A stretch of 64,000 nucleotides of DNA from Nitrogeniibacter sp041600915 (GCA_041600915.1 JBFIJC010000001.1:28274-92273); one strand, 5' to 3'; shown: positions 8,053 to 16,781, counted from the first letter of the stretch. Notes: generated by a model not told the origin, from the sequence alone. Numbers and translations: made by a program.

Positions 8053-8802
8053 ATGAAACTCAAGCTCGATGAAAACGGCCACGTCGTATTGCAAGACGGG
8101 AAGCCGGTCTATGTCCACGAAGACGGAAAGGAAGTTGCATTTGATGCAGCCGGAACCGTGGCCACGATCAGCCGACTGAACGGCGAGGCCAAGGGACACC
8201 GGGAACGCGCGGAAGCGGCCGAGAAGTCGCTGAAGGCGTTCGATGGCATCACGGATCCGGCCGCAGCAGTCAAGGCGCTGGAGACCGTCGCCAATCTCGA
8301 TGCAAAGAAGCTGGTGGATGCCGGCGAGATCGACAAGGTGAAGTCGGAAATCAGCAAGGCCTTCCAGGCCCAGCTGGACCAGGCGAACGGTTCTGCGAAG
8401 GCCCTTGAGCAGCAGCTATATGCCGAGAAGATCGGTGGCAGTTTTGCCCGCTCCAAGGTCATCGCCGACAAGCTCGCCATCCCCGCCGACATGGTGCAGG
8501 CCCGCTTCGGCCAGGCCTTCAAGATCGAAGAGGGCAAGGTCGTCGCCTACGACGCCAACGGAAACAAGCTTTTCAGCCGTTCGCGCCCGGGCGAGCTCGC
8601 CGACTTCGACGAGGCTCTGGAATCGCTCATCGAGCAGTACCCCCACAAAGACCACATCCTGAAGAGCTCCGGCGCCAGCGGCGGCGGGGCGGCAGGCGGT
8701 GGTAAGGGCGGGGGCGGAAACAACAGCAAGGGGAACATTGGCGGAACGAAGGAAGAGCGCCTTGCGGCGATCAACGCCAGGTTCCCGGACCTCGCATCCT
8801 GA
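8053..8802 (+). CDS. Scaffolding protein (probable)
   Basis: 249 residues, immediately before the major capsid gene. An N-terminal beta segment (KLDENGHVVLQDGKPVYV) is followed by a long helical, coiled-coil-prone region (about 35-130), then a Gly-rich linker near 210-232 and a short charged C-terminal helix. This is the composition of phage scaffolds that bind capsid by the C-terminus. GGAG precedes ATG. Identified mainly by position and architecture. Confidence 0.75.
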   Translation: MKLKLDENGHVVLQDGKPVYVHEDGKEVAFDAAGTVATISRLNGEAKGHRERAEAAEKSLKAFDGITDPAAAVKALETVANLDAKKLVDAGEIDKVKSEISKAFQAQLDQANGSAKALEQQLYAEKIGGSFARSKVIADKLAIPADMVQARFGQAFKIEEGKVVAYDANGNKLFSRSRPGELADFDEALESLIEQYPHKDHILKSSGASGGGAAGGGKGGGGNNSKGNIGGTKEERLAAINARFPDLAS

Positions 8803-8819
8803 TCTGAAAGGAGAAAGAC

Positions 8820-9782
8820 ATGGCCCTGGCCAACATGAAGGTGTTCAACGACAACCTGCGCGCCGTTACCATCGAAACGCTCGCGCAGATGGTCGAAAAG
8901 TTCAACGCCGCTTCTCGCGGCTCGATCCGTCTGAGCACGGACGGCTTCGGCGGCGACTTCCTGATGGAATCGTCCTTTGCCTCCCTGCACAGCGCCCAGC
9001 GTCGCGTTGATCGCTACGCCACCAACGCCTCGGCCGGTTCGACTCCGCTGGCCCAGCTGCAGCACAACAGCGTCAAGGTGGCCGGCGGCTTCGGGCCGAT
9101 CCTGTGGGAACCCGGTCAGCTTACCTGGGTGCAGCAGAACCCCGCTCTCGCCATCGAGGTGATCAGCCGCAACATGTCCGAGGCGATCATGCGCGACATG
9201 CTCAACACTGCGATTGCTGCCCTCGTGGCCGCGATCGAGGCGCAGGGCAGCGCTACGGTGGCTGACGGCGGTACCGGGCCGGTGACCTACGCCGACATCA
9301 ACAACGCCCACGCGAAGTTCGGCGACCACTCCGGACTGATCGTTGCCAACGTGATGGACGGCGCGACCTATCACGGCATCATCGGCCAGAACCTGGCCAA
9401 CGCAGCCCAGTTGTTCCAGGCGCAGGGCGTGACCGTGGTCGATATCCTCGGCCGCGCGATCGTCGTTACTGACGCTCCGTCGCTGCGCGAGACCGGCACC
9501 GGTGCGGACGCCAAGGTTCTTGGACTGGTGCCCGACGCAGCGGTTGTGCATGACGCGAGCGACCTGCTGACCAACATCGAGACCTCCAACGGCAAGGAGC
9601 GTATCGAGACCACCATGCAGGGCGATTACACCTTCGGCCTTGGCCTGAAGGGTTACGCCTGGGACACCGCGAACGGCGGCAAGTCGCCGACCGACGTGGA
9701 ACTGGCGACCGGTTCCAACTGGGACAAGATCGCCACCAGCATCAAACACACCGCCGGCGTGCTGGCACTCGCCAACGTGTGA
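8820..9782 (+). CDS. Major capsid protein
   Basis: 320 residues; AGGAG upstream. The sequence SSFASLHSAQRRVDRYATNAS (around 42-62), the Gln-rich following strand and the C-terminal half with VTDAPSL and GLVPDAAVVHDASD match siphophage capsid proteins next to a scaffold gene. Presumed HK97 fold; no protease gene is seen, so maturation is probably without a prohead protease. A stable UUCG hairpin directly follows the stop codon. Confidence 0.85.
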   Translation: MALANMKVFNDNLRAVTIETLAQMVEKFNAASRGSIRLSTDGFGGDFLMESSFASLHSAQRRVDRYATNASAGSTPLAQLQHNSVKVAGGFGPILWEPGQLTWVQQNPALAIEVISRNMSEAIMRDMLNTAIAALVAAIEAQGSATVADGGTGPVTYADINNAHAKFGDHSGLIVANVMDGATYHGIIGQNLANAAQLFQAQGVTVVDILGRAIVVTDAPSLRETGTGADAKVLGLVPDAAVVHDASDLLTNIETSNGKERIETTMQGDYTFGLGLKGYAWDTANGGKSPTDVELATGSNWDKIATSIKHTAGVLALANV

Positions 9783-9789
9783 TGAGCGC

Positions 9790-9817
9790 GGGGAGGCTTC
9801 GGCCTCCCCGTCTCTTT
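9790..9817 (+). terminator. UUCG-capped terminator after the capsid gene
   Basis: Perfect 8-bp stem GGGGAGGC / GCCTCCCC (9790-9797 with 9802-9809) capped by a TTCG tetraloop, followed by TCTCTTTC. It ends one base before the next start codon. It could both reduce readthrough and protect capsid mRNA 3' ends. Confidence 0.7.
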
Positions 9818-9818
9818 C

Positions 9819-11105
9819 ATGACCGACAAACTGACAATCGCCGAGCGCGAGAAGTACCGTCGCACTTGGCAGGACGAAGGCTATCGCGTCAGATCACCGG
9901 GGCTTCGGCATCTCGACGCGGCACTCAAGTGGATGGCGCCGCCGCCTGGCGCCACGATCACGGATTGGGGCAGCGGCAGCGGACAAGCCACCGACGCAAT
10001 GGTGGATCGAGGTTTCGACGTCCGCATGGTGGATATCGCGGCCAACGCCTACCGCGGCAAGAACGGCCCGGTCATCGAGTCGTGCCTATGGGAACTGCCA
10101 TACGACATGGGCGCGACGGAATACGGGTTCTGTGCTGACGTGCTGGAGCACATCCCGCCGGAGCGCGTTGATCTCGTTCTCAACGGCATCGCCAAGCGAA
10201 CGCGGACGGCCTGCTACTTCCAGATCGCGCTGTTCAGACACGACACCTTTGCCGGCCCGCTCCACCTGAGCGTCTTCCCGGCCGAGTGGTGGCGCAGACG
10301 GATCCTGCAGCACTTCGGATCAGCCGAGTTTCGGGTGATCGGAAGCAAGCATGTCTTGGCGGTCGCGCGGACATCCGACGTCGCCACACTCACTGAAAGG
10401 AAGAAAGCAACCATGGAAAAAGACTTCCGTGCTCTGGCCCTTGCGCACAAGGGCAAGACCATCTGCGTCATGGGCGGCGCGCCGTCGCTCGCCGACGACC
10501 TGGCCAAGATCAAGGCCGACATCTACATCAGCGCCAATGGCCACGGCGCCGATCTCGTGACGCCGCACTACCTGTTGGCGATGGACGAGACCAACAAGCG
10601 CACGAACGGCCCGATGGGCGATGACTTGCGATCAGCGGTTCCTGGCGTGCCGATCATCAGCCCGCATGCCTACGCAGATCACCAGCTGACCGACTGGCCG
10701 CAGGCGCCGCGGTTCGTGCTCTCCGGCATGGTGGCTGTCTGGGCGGCTTTCATGATGGGCGCGAAATGCGTGGTTGTGGCCGGCATGGATGCCTACGGCG
10801 GCGAATCTGGCTACATCGACGAGGCGCGCAAGATGGCCCGCGACGTGCCGGTACCTGTGCGCACGCTGAGCGGCCCGCTCTCTGAGGTGTGGCCGGCATA
10901 CGAACCCGCCGAGAAGTTCGGTCGCTACTCGACCCCGGCGCAGATCGAGGGATGGATCAACGCGTCCGCCGACGGAGAGATCACCGTCGAAGTACTCAAG
11001 CCGACTACGGTCCGCGGATTGCCGCGAAACAAGGGTGACGAACTGAAGGTCTCCCGACACGAAGTCCGCCGCCTCCTGAAGCACCGGATGCTGCGCGAGA
11101 TCTGA
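9819..11105 (+). CDS. Methyltransferase / DUF115-like fusion protein
   Basis: 428 residues. Residues 1-195 are a class I SAM methyltransferase-like domain: TDWGSGSGQ (48-56) is motif I, MVDIAAN follows as the acidic loop, and FCADVLEHIPPE matches the post-motif region. Residues about 199-428 resemble the DUF115/MptE-like domain (KTICVMGGAPSL, then ISANGHGADLVTPHYLLAMDE). An in-frame ATG at 10413 with AGGAAG upstream could also yield the second domain alone. The start has no ribosome binding site. Substrate unknown: sugar, nucleobase or capsid modification are possibilities. Confidence 0.75.
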   Translation: MTDKLTIAEREKYRRTWQDEGYRVRSPGLRHLDAALKWMAPPPGATITDWGSGSGQATDAMVDRGFDVRMVDIAANAYRGKNGPVIESCLWELPYDMGATEYGFCADVLEHIPPERVDLVLNGIAKRTRTACYFQIALFRHDTFAGPLHLSVFPAEWWRRRILQHFGSAEFRVIGSKHVLAVARTSDVATLTERKKATMEKDFRALALAHKGKTICVMGGAPSLADDLAKIKADIYISANGHGADLVTPHYLLAMDETNKRTNGPMGDDLRSAVPGVPIISPHAYADHQLTDWPQAPRFVLSGMVAVWAAFMMGAKCVVVAGMDAYGGESGYIDEARKMARDVPVPVRTLSGPLSEVWPAYEPAEKFGRYSTPAQIEGWINASADGEITVEVLKPTTVRGLPRNKGDELKVSRHEVRRLLKHRMLREI

Positions 11106-11122
11106 CCCACAGGAGACTCACG

Positions 11123-11344
11123 GTGAGCGAGAAGAAACTGTACGACGTCCTGATCACCTTCAAGGACGGCCGGATCGAGTACGTGAAGGGCGAGCGCTGC
11201 CACTTCGGTGACGAAGACGCGACCCGCTTTCTTTCCTACGGATGGATTTCCGAAAGCGGCGGCGCGGCTCAGGTAGCCGGCGGCAAGAACATCGACTTGT
11301 CGATCAAGAACAGCAAGATCGGCATCACTTCTGAGAGGGTTTGA
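11123..11344 (+). CDS. Small phage protein of unknown function (73 aa)
   Basis: GTG start with AGGAG 7 nt upstream. A compact beta-type N-terminus (YDVLITFKDGRIEYVKGERC) is followed by a short Gly-rich linker and a polar tail. No recognised family. Lies in the accessory block after the methyltransferase fusion and probably is cotranscribed with the following gene, 2 nt away from its leader. Confidence 0.6.
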   Translation: MSEKKLYDVLITFKDGRIEYVKGERCHFGDEDATRFLSYGWISESGGAAQVAGGKNIDLSIKNSKIGITSERV

Positions 11345-11346
11345 GC

Positions 11347-11727
11347 ATGGCCAAGTCAGTACATAACGACGTCCTCGACGGGGCGCTGAACATCATCAAG
11401 AACAACTGCACGCGGCAGGTTGCGTGCAGCGCCGAGCCGACCACCTTCGCCGAGGCGAACGCGACCTACGCGCTGGCTGACGTGACGATGGCCGGGACCG
11501 ACTTCACGATCGCCGACGGCGACACCAGCGGCCGGAAGGTGACTGTTGCCGCGAAATCGACCGTCACCATCGACGCCAGCGGCACCGCAAATCACGTCGC
11601 GCTGCTGGACGTGGCGAACTCGAAGCTGCTTGAAGTCACTACCTGCACGCCTCTGGTCCTGACCGCTGGCGGTGGCAACACCGTGAATTTCCCAGCGTGG
11701 GATATCGAGATCGCGGACCCGACCTGA
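11347..11727 (+). CDS. Probable virion-associated beta protein (126 aa)
   Basis: ATG 11347 with GAGAGG upstream. Thr/Ala/Asp/Gly-rich, alternating hydrophobic pattern over the whole length (TIADGDTSGRKVTVAAKSTV), as in small beta-sandwich decoration or fibre proteins. Only two Cys. No domain recognised; a structural role is inferred from position between capsid and connector genes. Confidence 0.6.
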   Translation: MAKSVHNDVLDGALNIIKNNCTRQVACSAEPTTFAEANATYALADVTMAGTDFTIADGDTSGRKVTVAAKSTVTIDASGTANHVALLDVANSKLLEVTTCTPLVLTAGGGNTVNFPAWDIEIADPT

Positions 11728-11729
11728 TC

Positions 11730-12167
11730 ATGAGCGTCGTTCTGGTTGCCCGCCGCAACACGCCGGGGCTTTTCGCCTGGCTGGTGCGCCGCTGGACAAA
11801 GTCGCGCTACGACCATTGCGAGCTGCTGGTGGGCGGGCGCTATCTGTCATCGGCGTTTCGGGACGGGGGCGTGCGGTCGGTGGATGAGGTCGACGGAGAG
11901 TGGGACGTTCTGCCGCTTCCATGGGCCGACGAAGCGGCGGTAGCTGGCTACTTTGCAGCTACCGATGGCCAGCCCTACGACTGGCCGGCGCTGATCGGCT
12001 CCCAGATTTTCAATCGGCGCGACGACGTTCCAAGTGCGGCGTTCTGCTCCGAGTGGTGCGCCGCCGCGCTGGGACTGCCAGTACCGCAGACATATTCCCC
12101 CGAGTCGCTATGGCGGCTGTGCCAATGGATCAACGAGGTGACGCATGACACCGCAGCAAATTATTGA
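11730..12167 (+). CDS. Permuted NlpC/P60-like (YiiX/C92-type) enzyme
   Basis: 145 residues. SRYDHCELLVGG places a His near residue 29, and AAFCSEWCAAALGL places the candidate nucleophile Cys near 109-113. His-before-Cys order is that of permuted papain-fold enzymes (YaeF/YiiX group), which cleave peptides or acyl bonds. No signal peptide. The virion context suggests a peptidoglycan or membrane-lipid activity during entry, or capsid processing; the substrate is inference. Starts 2 nt after the previous stop. Confidence 0.7.
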   Translation: MSVVLVARRNTPGLFAWLVRRWTKSRYDHCELLVGGRYLSSAFRDGGVRSVDEVDGEWDVLPLPWADEAAVAGYFAATDGQPYDWPALIGSQIFNRRDDVPSAAFCSEWCAAALGLPVPQTYSPESLWRLCQWINEVTHDTAANY

Positions 12168-12630
12168 TGCCATCGCCGCCGAGCCGCCGCTACAGGCGAT
12201 GCGTGACGTGGGCGACTTGGCCGGCATTGCCGCCGCCCTTAGCGGCCGGCAGAGCGTGCTTGTGCCGCGCATGCTTTCAGAACGCGGCGTGCGCGATCTG
12301 CCGGTGCTTCCGCGGAGCCGATACGCGCTGCTGACCGTGCTGCGCGATGCTGAAACGACGACGCCGGCATGGTTGGTTCCAACGCTGACCGCCGCTGGCG
12401 TGCCAGAGGAAGACCATGCCGCACTGGCCGACGACCTGGCCAGCGCATACCGGTGGATCACGCAAGAGGCGGGAATTGACGTGGCAAGCGCCGGTGCGCG
12501 GGCCATGCTCGACATCATCGGCGCCGCAGTGCCGGATGCCTCAGCCGCATGTGCGGCGGCAAAGGCGCTAGCCGAGCGGCCGGAAATTGTGACATGGCAG
12601 GAAGTTAAAACCGCAATGGAGGCAATCTAA
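12145..12630 (+). CDS. Phage protein of unknown function (161 aa)
   Basis: Overlaps the preceding gene by 23 nt and shares its last base with the next start. Ala-rich and strongly helical throughout; residues about 85-110 contain an acidic amphipathic helix (EEDHAALADDLASAY). No recognised family. Its coupling with the papain-like enzyme gene suggests a joint role. Confidence 0.6.
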   Translation: MTPQQIIDAIAAEPPLQAMRDVGDLAGIAAALSGRQSVLVPRMLSERGVRDLPVLPRSRYALLTVLRDAETTTPAWLVPTLTAAGVPEEDHAALADDLASAYRWITQEAGIDVASAGARAMLDIIGAAVPDASAACAAAKALAERPEIVTWQEVKTAMEAI

Positions 12631-13010
12631 TGCTTGGCGCATATTATCGACTTGTCGCCGTAAACGAGCAGGGCGCTTCGGTCACGGTCACAGCTAAAAT
12701 CAAGCGGCGCAAGTTTGGTACTGATGGTTCGCTGACGTTGGAGGCGGCTCCGGTCACACTGCTTAATGCGGTGTCGATCCCGCTGTCGAGCACCACATCG
12801 TCAACGGGTGTGGACAACGGTACGGATAAGTACCTATTCGCGGAAATTGAATTTACCGTCGTCGCTACATCGACCGGCTTGGTGTCACTCTACCTTTCCC
12901 GAAGTGTGGATGGCGGAACTACCTATCCCGACGCAGGCAAGGGGCAGCTTATCGGCGCAATTAACTTCACGGCAAGCGGAACGCAGCGGCGCGTCTTCAA
13001 CTTGGAGTGA
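12630..13010 (+). CDS. Probable phage structural beta protein (126 aa)
   Basis: Ser/Thr-rich beta pattern (VAVNEQGASVTVTAKIK, then SLYLSRSVDGGTTYPDAGKG), like small fibre or decoration proteins. It starts on the last base of the previous stop codon. Cotranscribed with and immediately upstream of the 590-residue repeat protein, so it could be its adaptor. Function unassigned. Confidence 0.6.
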   Translation: MLGAYYRLVAVNEQGASVTVTAKIKRRKFGTDGSLTLEAAPVTLLNAVSIPLSSTTSSTGVDNGTDKYLFAEIEFTVVATSTGLVSLYLSRSVDGGTTYPDAGKGQLIGAINFTASGTQRRVFNLE

Positions 13011-13015
13011 CCTGA

Positions 13016-14788
13016 ATGGGCTCCATTATTCTGCCGCGAGTTTGGGACCGGCAGCCTGGGGAAGCTGCGGAAATCGACTGGTCGCACCCGTTTCTCTCAG
13101 AAGCGCTGGCAGTTGTTGATCCGCTTACCGGGACAGAGCGTGTCACCGGGGTTCCGCTGACGCCGTTGTTCGGCTCGGAGAAGATCGCAGCCGGCGAGCA
13201 TGGTCTTGGGTTCTACACAGGCAACAACGCCAAGTGGCAGTTCCAGGGGCGCATCCCGTCAGACCCCATATATGACCGAGAGACATCAATCTTTGTCTTA
13301 TCGACGATCCTTGAAGCGCCAGTCAAAACTTATGGTGCGATCATGGGGCAGCAGGCCCCGTCGCAGTACGGCATTATTACAAAATCGCCGGCGGCCAATC
13401 TATACGCATCTTGGGCACCTGATAGCCAGTTACTCACCACGCTTGCGGCAAATAAGACCTATGTTGCCTATGGGCGTGGCAATAAGTTCGCTGCGAATCA
13501 ATCGCAATACGCTGCGGGGGAGTTCAGGAAGGGCGAATATGCGCTCGGCGCCCCATTCAGCAACGCGGGGGTTTTCGGCTATCCGTCCGACTGGTATCTA
13601 GGCGGTGACCATCGCTATGCGACTGATCGATATCTGACTCAACTTGTTCACCTTGTCATCATCACGAACGGGTATCGCAGCGAAGCTGAATTCCAAGATA
13701 TTGCTGAAAATCCTTGGCAGATATTCAAAAGACGCCCCCTGCTTGTCCATTTTTCTTCAGGCGGGGGGGCCGCCAATCTGATGATTGGCAATTCGATGTT
13801 CGCAATGTCATCGGACGGGGTGACGCTTCAATCCGGCGTGTTTCTCAGTGCGGCTGACGTTTCCCATGGACTGAGTTCTGGTGTTCTGGCGATCAACGCC
13901 GGTGTCGAGTTGGCGGCCGGCTCTGCTCGGCACGGCATTTCTTCTGAATCTGCAGTTCTGTCCAGCATCTCGATCATCCAGGCGAGTGATGCCGCACACG
14001 GACACGCAGCAGACGCCGCGGATCTGTCATCGCAGCACACGCTGCAATCTGCCGGCGCGCTGCATTCGGTGTCTTCGGACAACGCCGATCTGTTTAGTGG
14101 CACGTCCTTGGACTCAGCCGATGCGACGCATTCTGTTTCCGCCGATGGCGTGGTGATCTCGTCGTCAAGCTTCCTGCAAGCAAGCGATGCGATTCACGCC
14201 CATTTAGCTGACGGCCTGGCGCTGTCGGCCGCTCTCGCTCTCGTGGTGTCAGGCGCCGCACACGGCGTCACATCGGACAATGCCACGATGGATTCCGGCA
14301 CGGCGCTTTCGGTCAATGACGCGACCCACGCGCTGGCGTCCGAAGCCCCTGCGATATACGCGCAGCTCACCCTGCAGGCAGATGACGCTCAGCATGGCCT
14401 GTCGTCGGAGGCGTTCGCCTTGTCGGCCGCGCTGTCGCTGGTGCTCGACGATATCGCGCACTCGGTCGCCTCTGACGAGGTAGCGCTGAACTCCGGGGCT
14501 CTTCTGTCGCCGGATGGCGCAAATCACGCGTATGCGTCCGATGTTGCATCGCTGAGCACCGCGCTTGCGCTGGCGATCGATGGCGCGTTGCACGCCCATC
14601 TGGCCGACGGAGTGGGCCTCTACGCGAGCCTGAATCTGGCGATCTCTGATGCTCTGCACGCGCATTCGGCCGCTGCGGCGAATCTTAACAATGGGGCCGC
14701 CGCACTATCGGCTGATCGCACTCTGGCGGTTGCGGCAGAGATCCGGCGCCTGGTGGTGGCTATTGAATCTAGGAGATGGCTGCAATGA
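13016..14788 (+). CDS. Virion protein with thirteen 22-residue His repeats (590 aa)
   Basis: Residues 1-250 look globular, with Trp/Tyr-rich stretches (WYLGGDHRYATDRYL) and an ending WQIFKRRPLLVHF common in phage host-interaction proteins. Residues about 279-564 are thirteen tandem 22-residue units of pattern DA-x-H-x3-S/A-D/E-x3-L-x5-L. The repeats predict a regular elongated beta stack, such as a fibre or surface spike. No Cys in the repeat part. The downstream gene starts inside its stop codon. Probably a capsid or neck fibre. Confidence 0.8.
   Translation: MGSIILPRVWDRQPGEAAEIDWSHPFLSEALAVVDPLTGTERVTGVPLTPLFGSEKIAAGEHGLGFYTGNNAKWQFQGRIPSDPIYDRETSIFVLSTILEAPVKTYGAIMGQQAPSQYGIITKSPAANLYASWAPDSQLLTTLAANKTYVAYGRGNKFAANQSQYAAGEFRKGEYALGAPFSNAGVFGYPSDWYLGGDHRYATDRYLTQLVHLVIITNGYRSEAEFQDIAENPWQIFKRRPLLVHFSSGGGAANLMIGNSMFAMSSDGVTLQSGVFLSAADVSHGLSSGVLAINAGVELAAGSARHGISSESAVLSSISIIQASDAAHGHAADAADLSSQHTLQSAGALHSVSSDNADLFSGTSLDSADATHSVSADGVVISSSSFLQASDAIHAHLADGLALSAALALVVSGAAHGVTSDNATMDSGTALSVNDATHALASEAPAIYAQLTLQADDAQHGLSSEAFALSAALSLVLDDIAHSVASDEVALNSGALLSPDGANHAYASDVASLSTALALAIDGALHAHLADGVGLYASLNLAISDALHAHSAAAANLNNGAAALSADRTLAVAAEIRRLVVAIESRRWLQ
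13850..14707 (+). repeat. 13 tandem 66-bp coding repeats
   Basis: An invariant His codon recurs exactly every 66 nt at 13865, 13931, 13997, 14063, 14129, 14195, 14261, 14327, 14393, 14459, 14525, 14591 and 14657. DNA identity between units is low, but the protein pattern is strong, so the array is old and kept by selection rather than recently expanded. Confidence 0.95.
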
Positions 14789-15084
14789 GTTCGTTCGACC
14801 TGAGCAACCCCGACAAGCCGAAGATCATCAAGGATCCGGACGCGACGCTCGACTACATCATCGACTTGACTGGCTGGCTTGCCGATATCACAGACTCGCT
14901 GTCATCGCTCGTCGTGACCGGCGTCGGCGTGACGATCGATTCGAGCAACATCGATGGGGATATCTGCGTCGCATGGGTGTCAGGCGGAACAGTAGGGGAG
15001 ACGGCGACTGTCACGTACAGATTCACTACCCTCGGAGGACGCGGGGACGACCGGACGATCTACCTAAAAATCAAGGAGCGCTGA
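14785..15084 (+). CDS. Small fibre/tail adaptor-like protein (99 aa)
   Basis: ATG 14785 overlaps the repeat-protein stop (ATGA) with GGAG upstream. The C-terminus (YRFTTLGGRGDDRTIYLKIKER) is the pattern I associate with small phage beta proteins annotated as fibre-tail adaptors. Translation coupling to the repeat protein fits an attachment role. Family assignment is from memory and tentative. Confidence 0.6.
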   Translation: MSSFDLSNPDKPKIIKDPDATLDYIIDLTGWLADITDSLSSLVVTGVGVTIDSSNIDGDICVAWVSGGTVGETATVTYRFTTLGGRGDDRTIYLKIKER

Positions 15085-15085
15085 C

Positions 15086-15577
15086 GTGGCACTGACAACA
15101 ACCCCCGGCGACGCATCTTCGGACAGCTACGCCTCGTTGGATGAAGCGGACGCCTATCACCTGGCGCGCGGCCGTGAATCCGCATGGGTCGATCTCGACG
15201 CCGAGGTGAAGGAACCGGCGCTGCGCAAAGCCACCGCCTACCTCGACGCGAAGTACGCATGGCGCGGCGACCGGGTGAGCAGTACTCAGGCGCTCGGATG
15301 GCCGCGCTTCGGGGTCGTGTTCGACGGCTACACGCTGGCATACGACGCGATCCCGGCACGACTGCGTGACGCGTGCTGCGAGCTGGCGCTGCGGGCGCTG
15401 ACCGAAGATCTGTTCTCGGACGTCTCAGCCCAGCATGTCGAGTCGGTGAAGGTTGGGCCGATCGAACGAAAGCTGTCGGCGCCGTCGAACGGCAGCCAGA
15501 AGCGCTACCCGCTGGTTGATGCGATGTTGCGCGACCTGACTGTTTCCGGCAACTCGATCCGGCTGGTGCGCGCATGA
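15086..15577 (+). CDS. Head-tail connector protein (DnaT-like/gp6-like)
   Basis: 163 residues, GTG start with AAGGAG upstream. The N-terminus SDSYASLDEADAYHLARG and following YLDAKYAWRGDRV-SSTQALGWPR stretch match the helical connector proteins found after capsid genes in siphophages (often annotated DnaT-like). It would bind the portal base. It overlaps the next neck gene by 4 nt. Confidence 0.8.
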   Translation: MALTTTPGDASSDSYASLDEADAYHLARGRESAWVDLDAEVKEPALRKATAYLDAKYAWRGDRVSSTQALGWPRFGVVFDGYTLAYDAIPARLRDACCELALRALTEDLFSDVSAQHVESVKVGPIERKLSAPSNGSQKRYPLVDAMLRDLTVSGNSIRLVRA

Positions 15578-15945
15578 GCTTCTACGGAGAGATGGCCGGC
15601 GTCGCCGACGAACTGCTCGCAGAGTTCGGCGTCCCGCTGACGGTCACCTATGTGACGACCGGATCGTATGACCCATCCACCGGAGGCGCCAGCACAACCA
15701 CCACCGCTGCCACGGTGAGCGGATACGTCGAGGACTACGCAGATCGAGACATCGACGGTTCGCGCATCATGTCCGGCGACCGCCGGGTGTATCTGTCGGT
15801 TCGAGACACCGCCGGTGCGGCTGTTTCGAAGCCCGGGCCGAGCGACAAGATAACCGCAGACGGGGTGCAGTACAGCGTCGTCAATTCGAAGGCAATCCCT
15901 GGCGCAGGGGAAGCCTCGCTCTACGACGTCCAGATTCGCCGCTGA
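15574..15945 (+). CDS. Head closure (neck) protein
   Basis: 123 residues. Beta-rich with pattern LTVTYVTTGSYDPSTGGA then VSGYVEDYADRDIDGSRI, typical of head-closure or head-tail joining proteins. It follows the connector in the standard neck order and starts at an ATGA overlap. The role is assigned from order plus this pattern. Confidence 0.7.
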   Translation: MSFYGEMAGVADELLAEFGVPLTVTYVTTGSYDPSTGGASTTTTAATVSGYVEDYADRDIDGSRIMSGDRRVYLSVRDTAGAAVSKPGPSDKITADGVQYSVVNSKAIPGAGEASLYDVQIRR

Positions 15946-15947
15946 CC

Positions 15948-16334
15948 GTGGCCGGACAATTCGCGCTCGACCTGTCTCGCCTCGTGAAGAAGGCGAAGGG
16001 TCAGACGGATACGGTCGTCCGAAAGGTGATGCTCGAGGCCTTCCGGAGCGTGGTGCTCAAGAGCCCGGTGGATACCGGACGGTTCCGTGGTAACTGGATC
16101 GTCGGGGTTGGGAACTACAGTACCTCGACCACGGATGCGACAGACCTGGGCGGCGCGGCAACGATTCGCCGGATCACGTCGGATGTGATGGGCGCACGGA
16201 TCGACGGCCGACCGATCTACCTCACGAACAGCCTGCCGTACGCCAAGCGCCTCGAGTACGGCTATTCCGCCCAAGCGCCGAGCGGCATGGTCCGCCTCAC
16301 GCTGACCGAAATCTCCTCGAAGTATGGGGTTTGA
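15948..16334 (+). CDS. HK97 gp10-like neck protein
   Basis: 128 residues, GTG start 2 nt after the previous stop. KSPVDTGRFRGNW (about 43-55) and SLPYAKRLEYGYSAQAPSGMV (about 90-110) are the hallmarks of the gp10-like tail-completion family. Acts at the head-tail interface. No ATG is available nearby. Confidence 0.85.
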   Translation: MAGQFALDLSRLVKKAKGQTDTVVRKVMLEAFRSVVLKSPVDTGRFRGNWIVGVGNYSTSTTDATDLGGAATIRRITSDVMGARIDGRPIYLTNSLPYAKRLEYGYSAQAPSGMVRLTLTEISSKYGV

Positions 16335-16337
16335 CCA

Positions 16338-16760
16338 ATGAGCATCCAGACGATCCGCGCCGCACTCGAGGCGCGGCTGAAGGCGTTCGCCGATGCGCAG
16401 AGCCCGGCACTGTCCGTCGCGTGGCAGAACGTCGCATTCAAGCCGGCGACAGGTGCTGCCTACCTTCGCGCGACGCTGTTGCCGGCCGGAACGCTGAACC
16501 CGTCCGTCGGCATGCAGCACCTGCGCTATATCGGCCTGCTGCAGGTGTCGGTGGTCGGCGTGCCCGGCACCGGTCCGGCGGCGGCAGAGAGCATCGCCAA
16601 TGGCCTCGAAGACCATTTCCCGAGAGGCCTGCGCCTGACGCAATCCGGCCTCGTGATCAGCATCACCAACACCCCGTCCATCGCCCCTGCACAGCAGGAT
16701 CCGGACAGATTCGTCATTCCCGTCTCCGTGCCGTACCGGTGCGAGCGGATCACCCCGTAA
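16338..16760 (+). CDS. Tail terminator protein (DUF4128-like)
   Basis: 140 residues with the helix-strand layout of tail terminators: IRAALEARLKAFAD at the start, then GMQHLRYIGLLQVSVVGVPGTG and a final VIPVSVPYRCERI strand. It would cap the tail tube next to the neck. Position between gp10-like and tail tube genes supports this. Confidence 0.8.
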   Translation: MSIQTIRAALEARLKAFADAQSPALSVAWQNVAFKPATGAAYLRATLLPAGTLNPSVGMQHLRYIGLLQVSVVGVPGTGPAAAESIANGLEDHFPRGLRLTQSGLVISITNTPSIAPAQQDPDRFVIPVSVPYRCERITP

Positions 16761-16781
16761 CTCAGCACAAGGAGCAGCATC

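Noticed and set aside
8547..9749. 400-codon minus-strand frame opposite the capsid gene
   Set aside because: Shadow of the capsid frame with no family resemblance.
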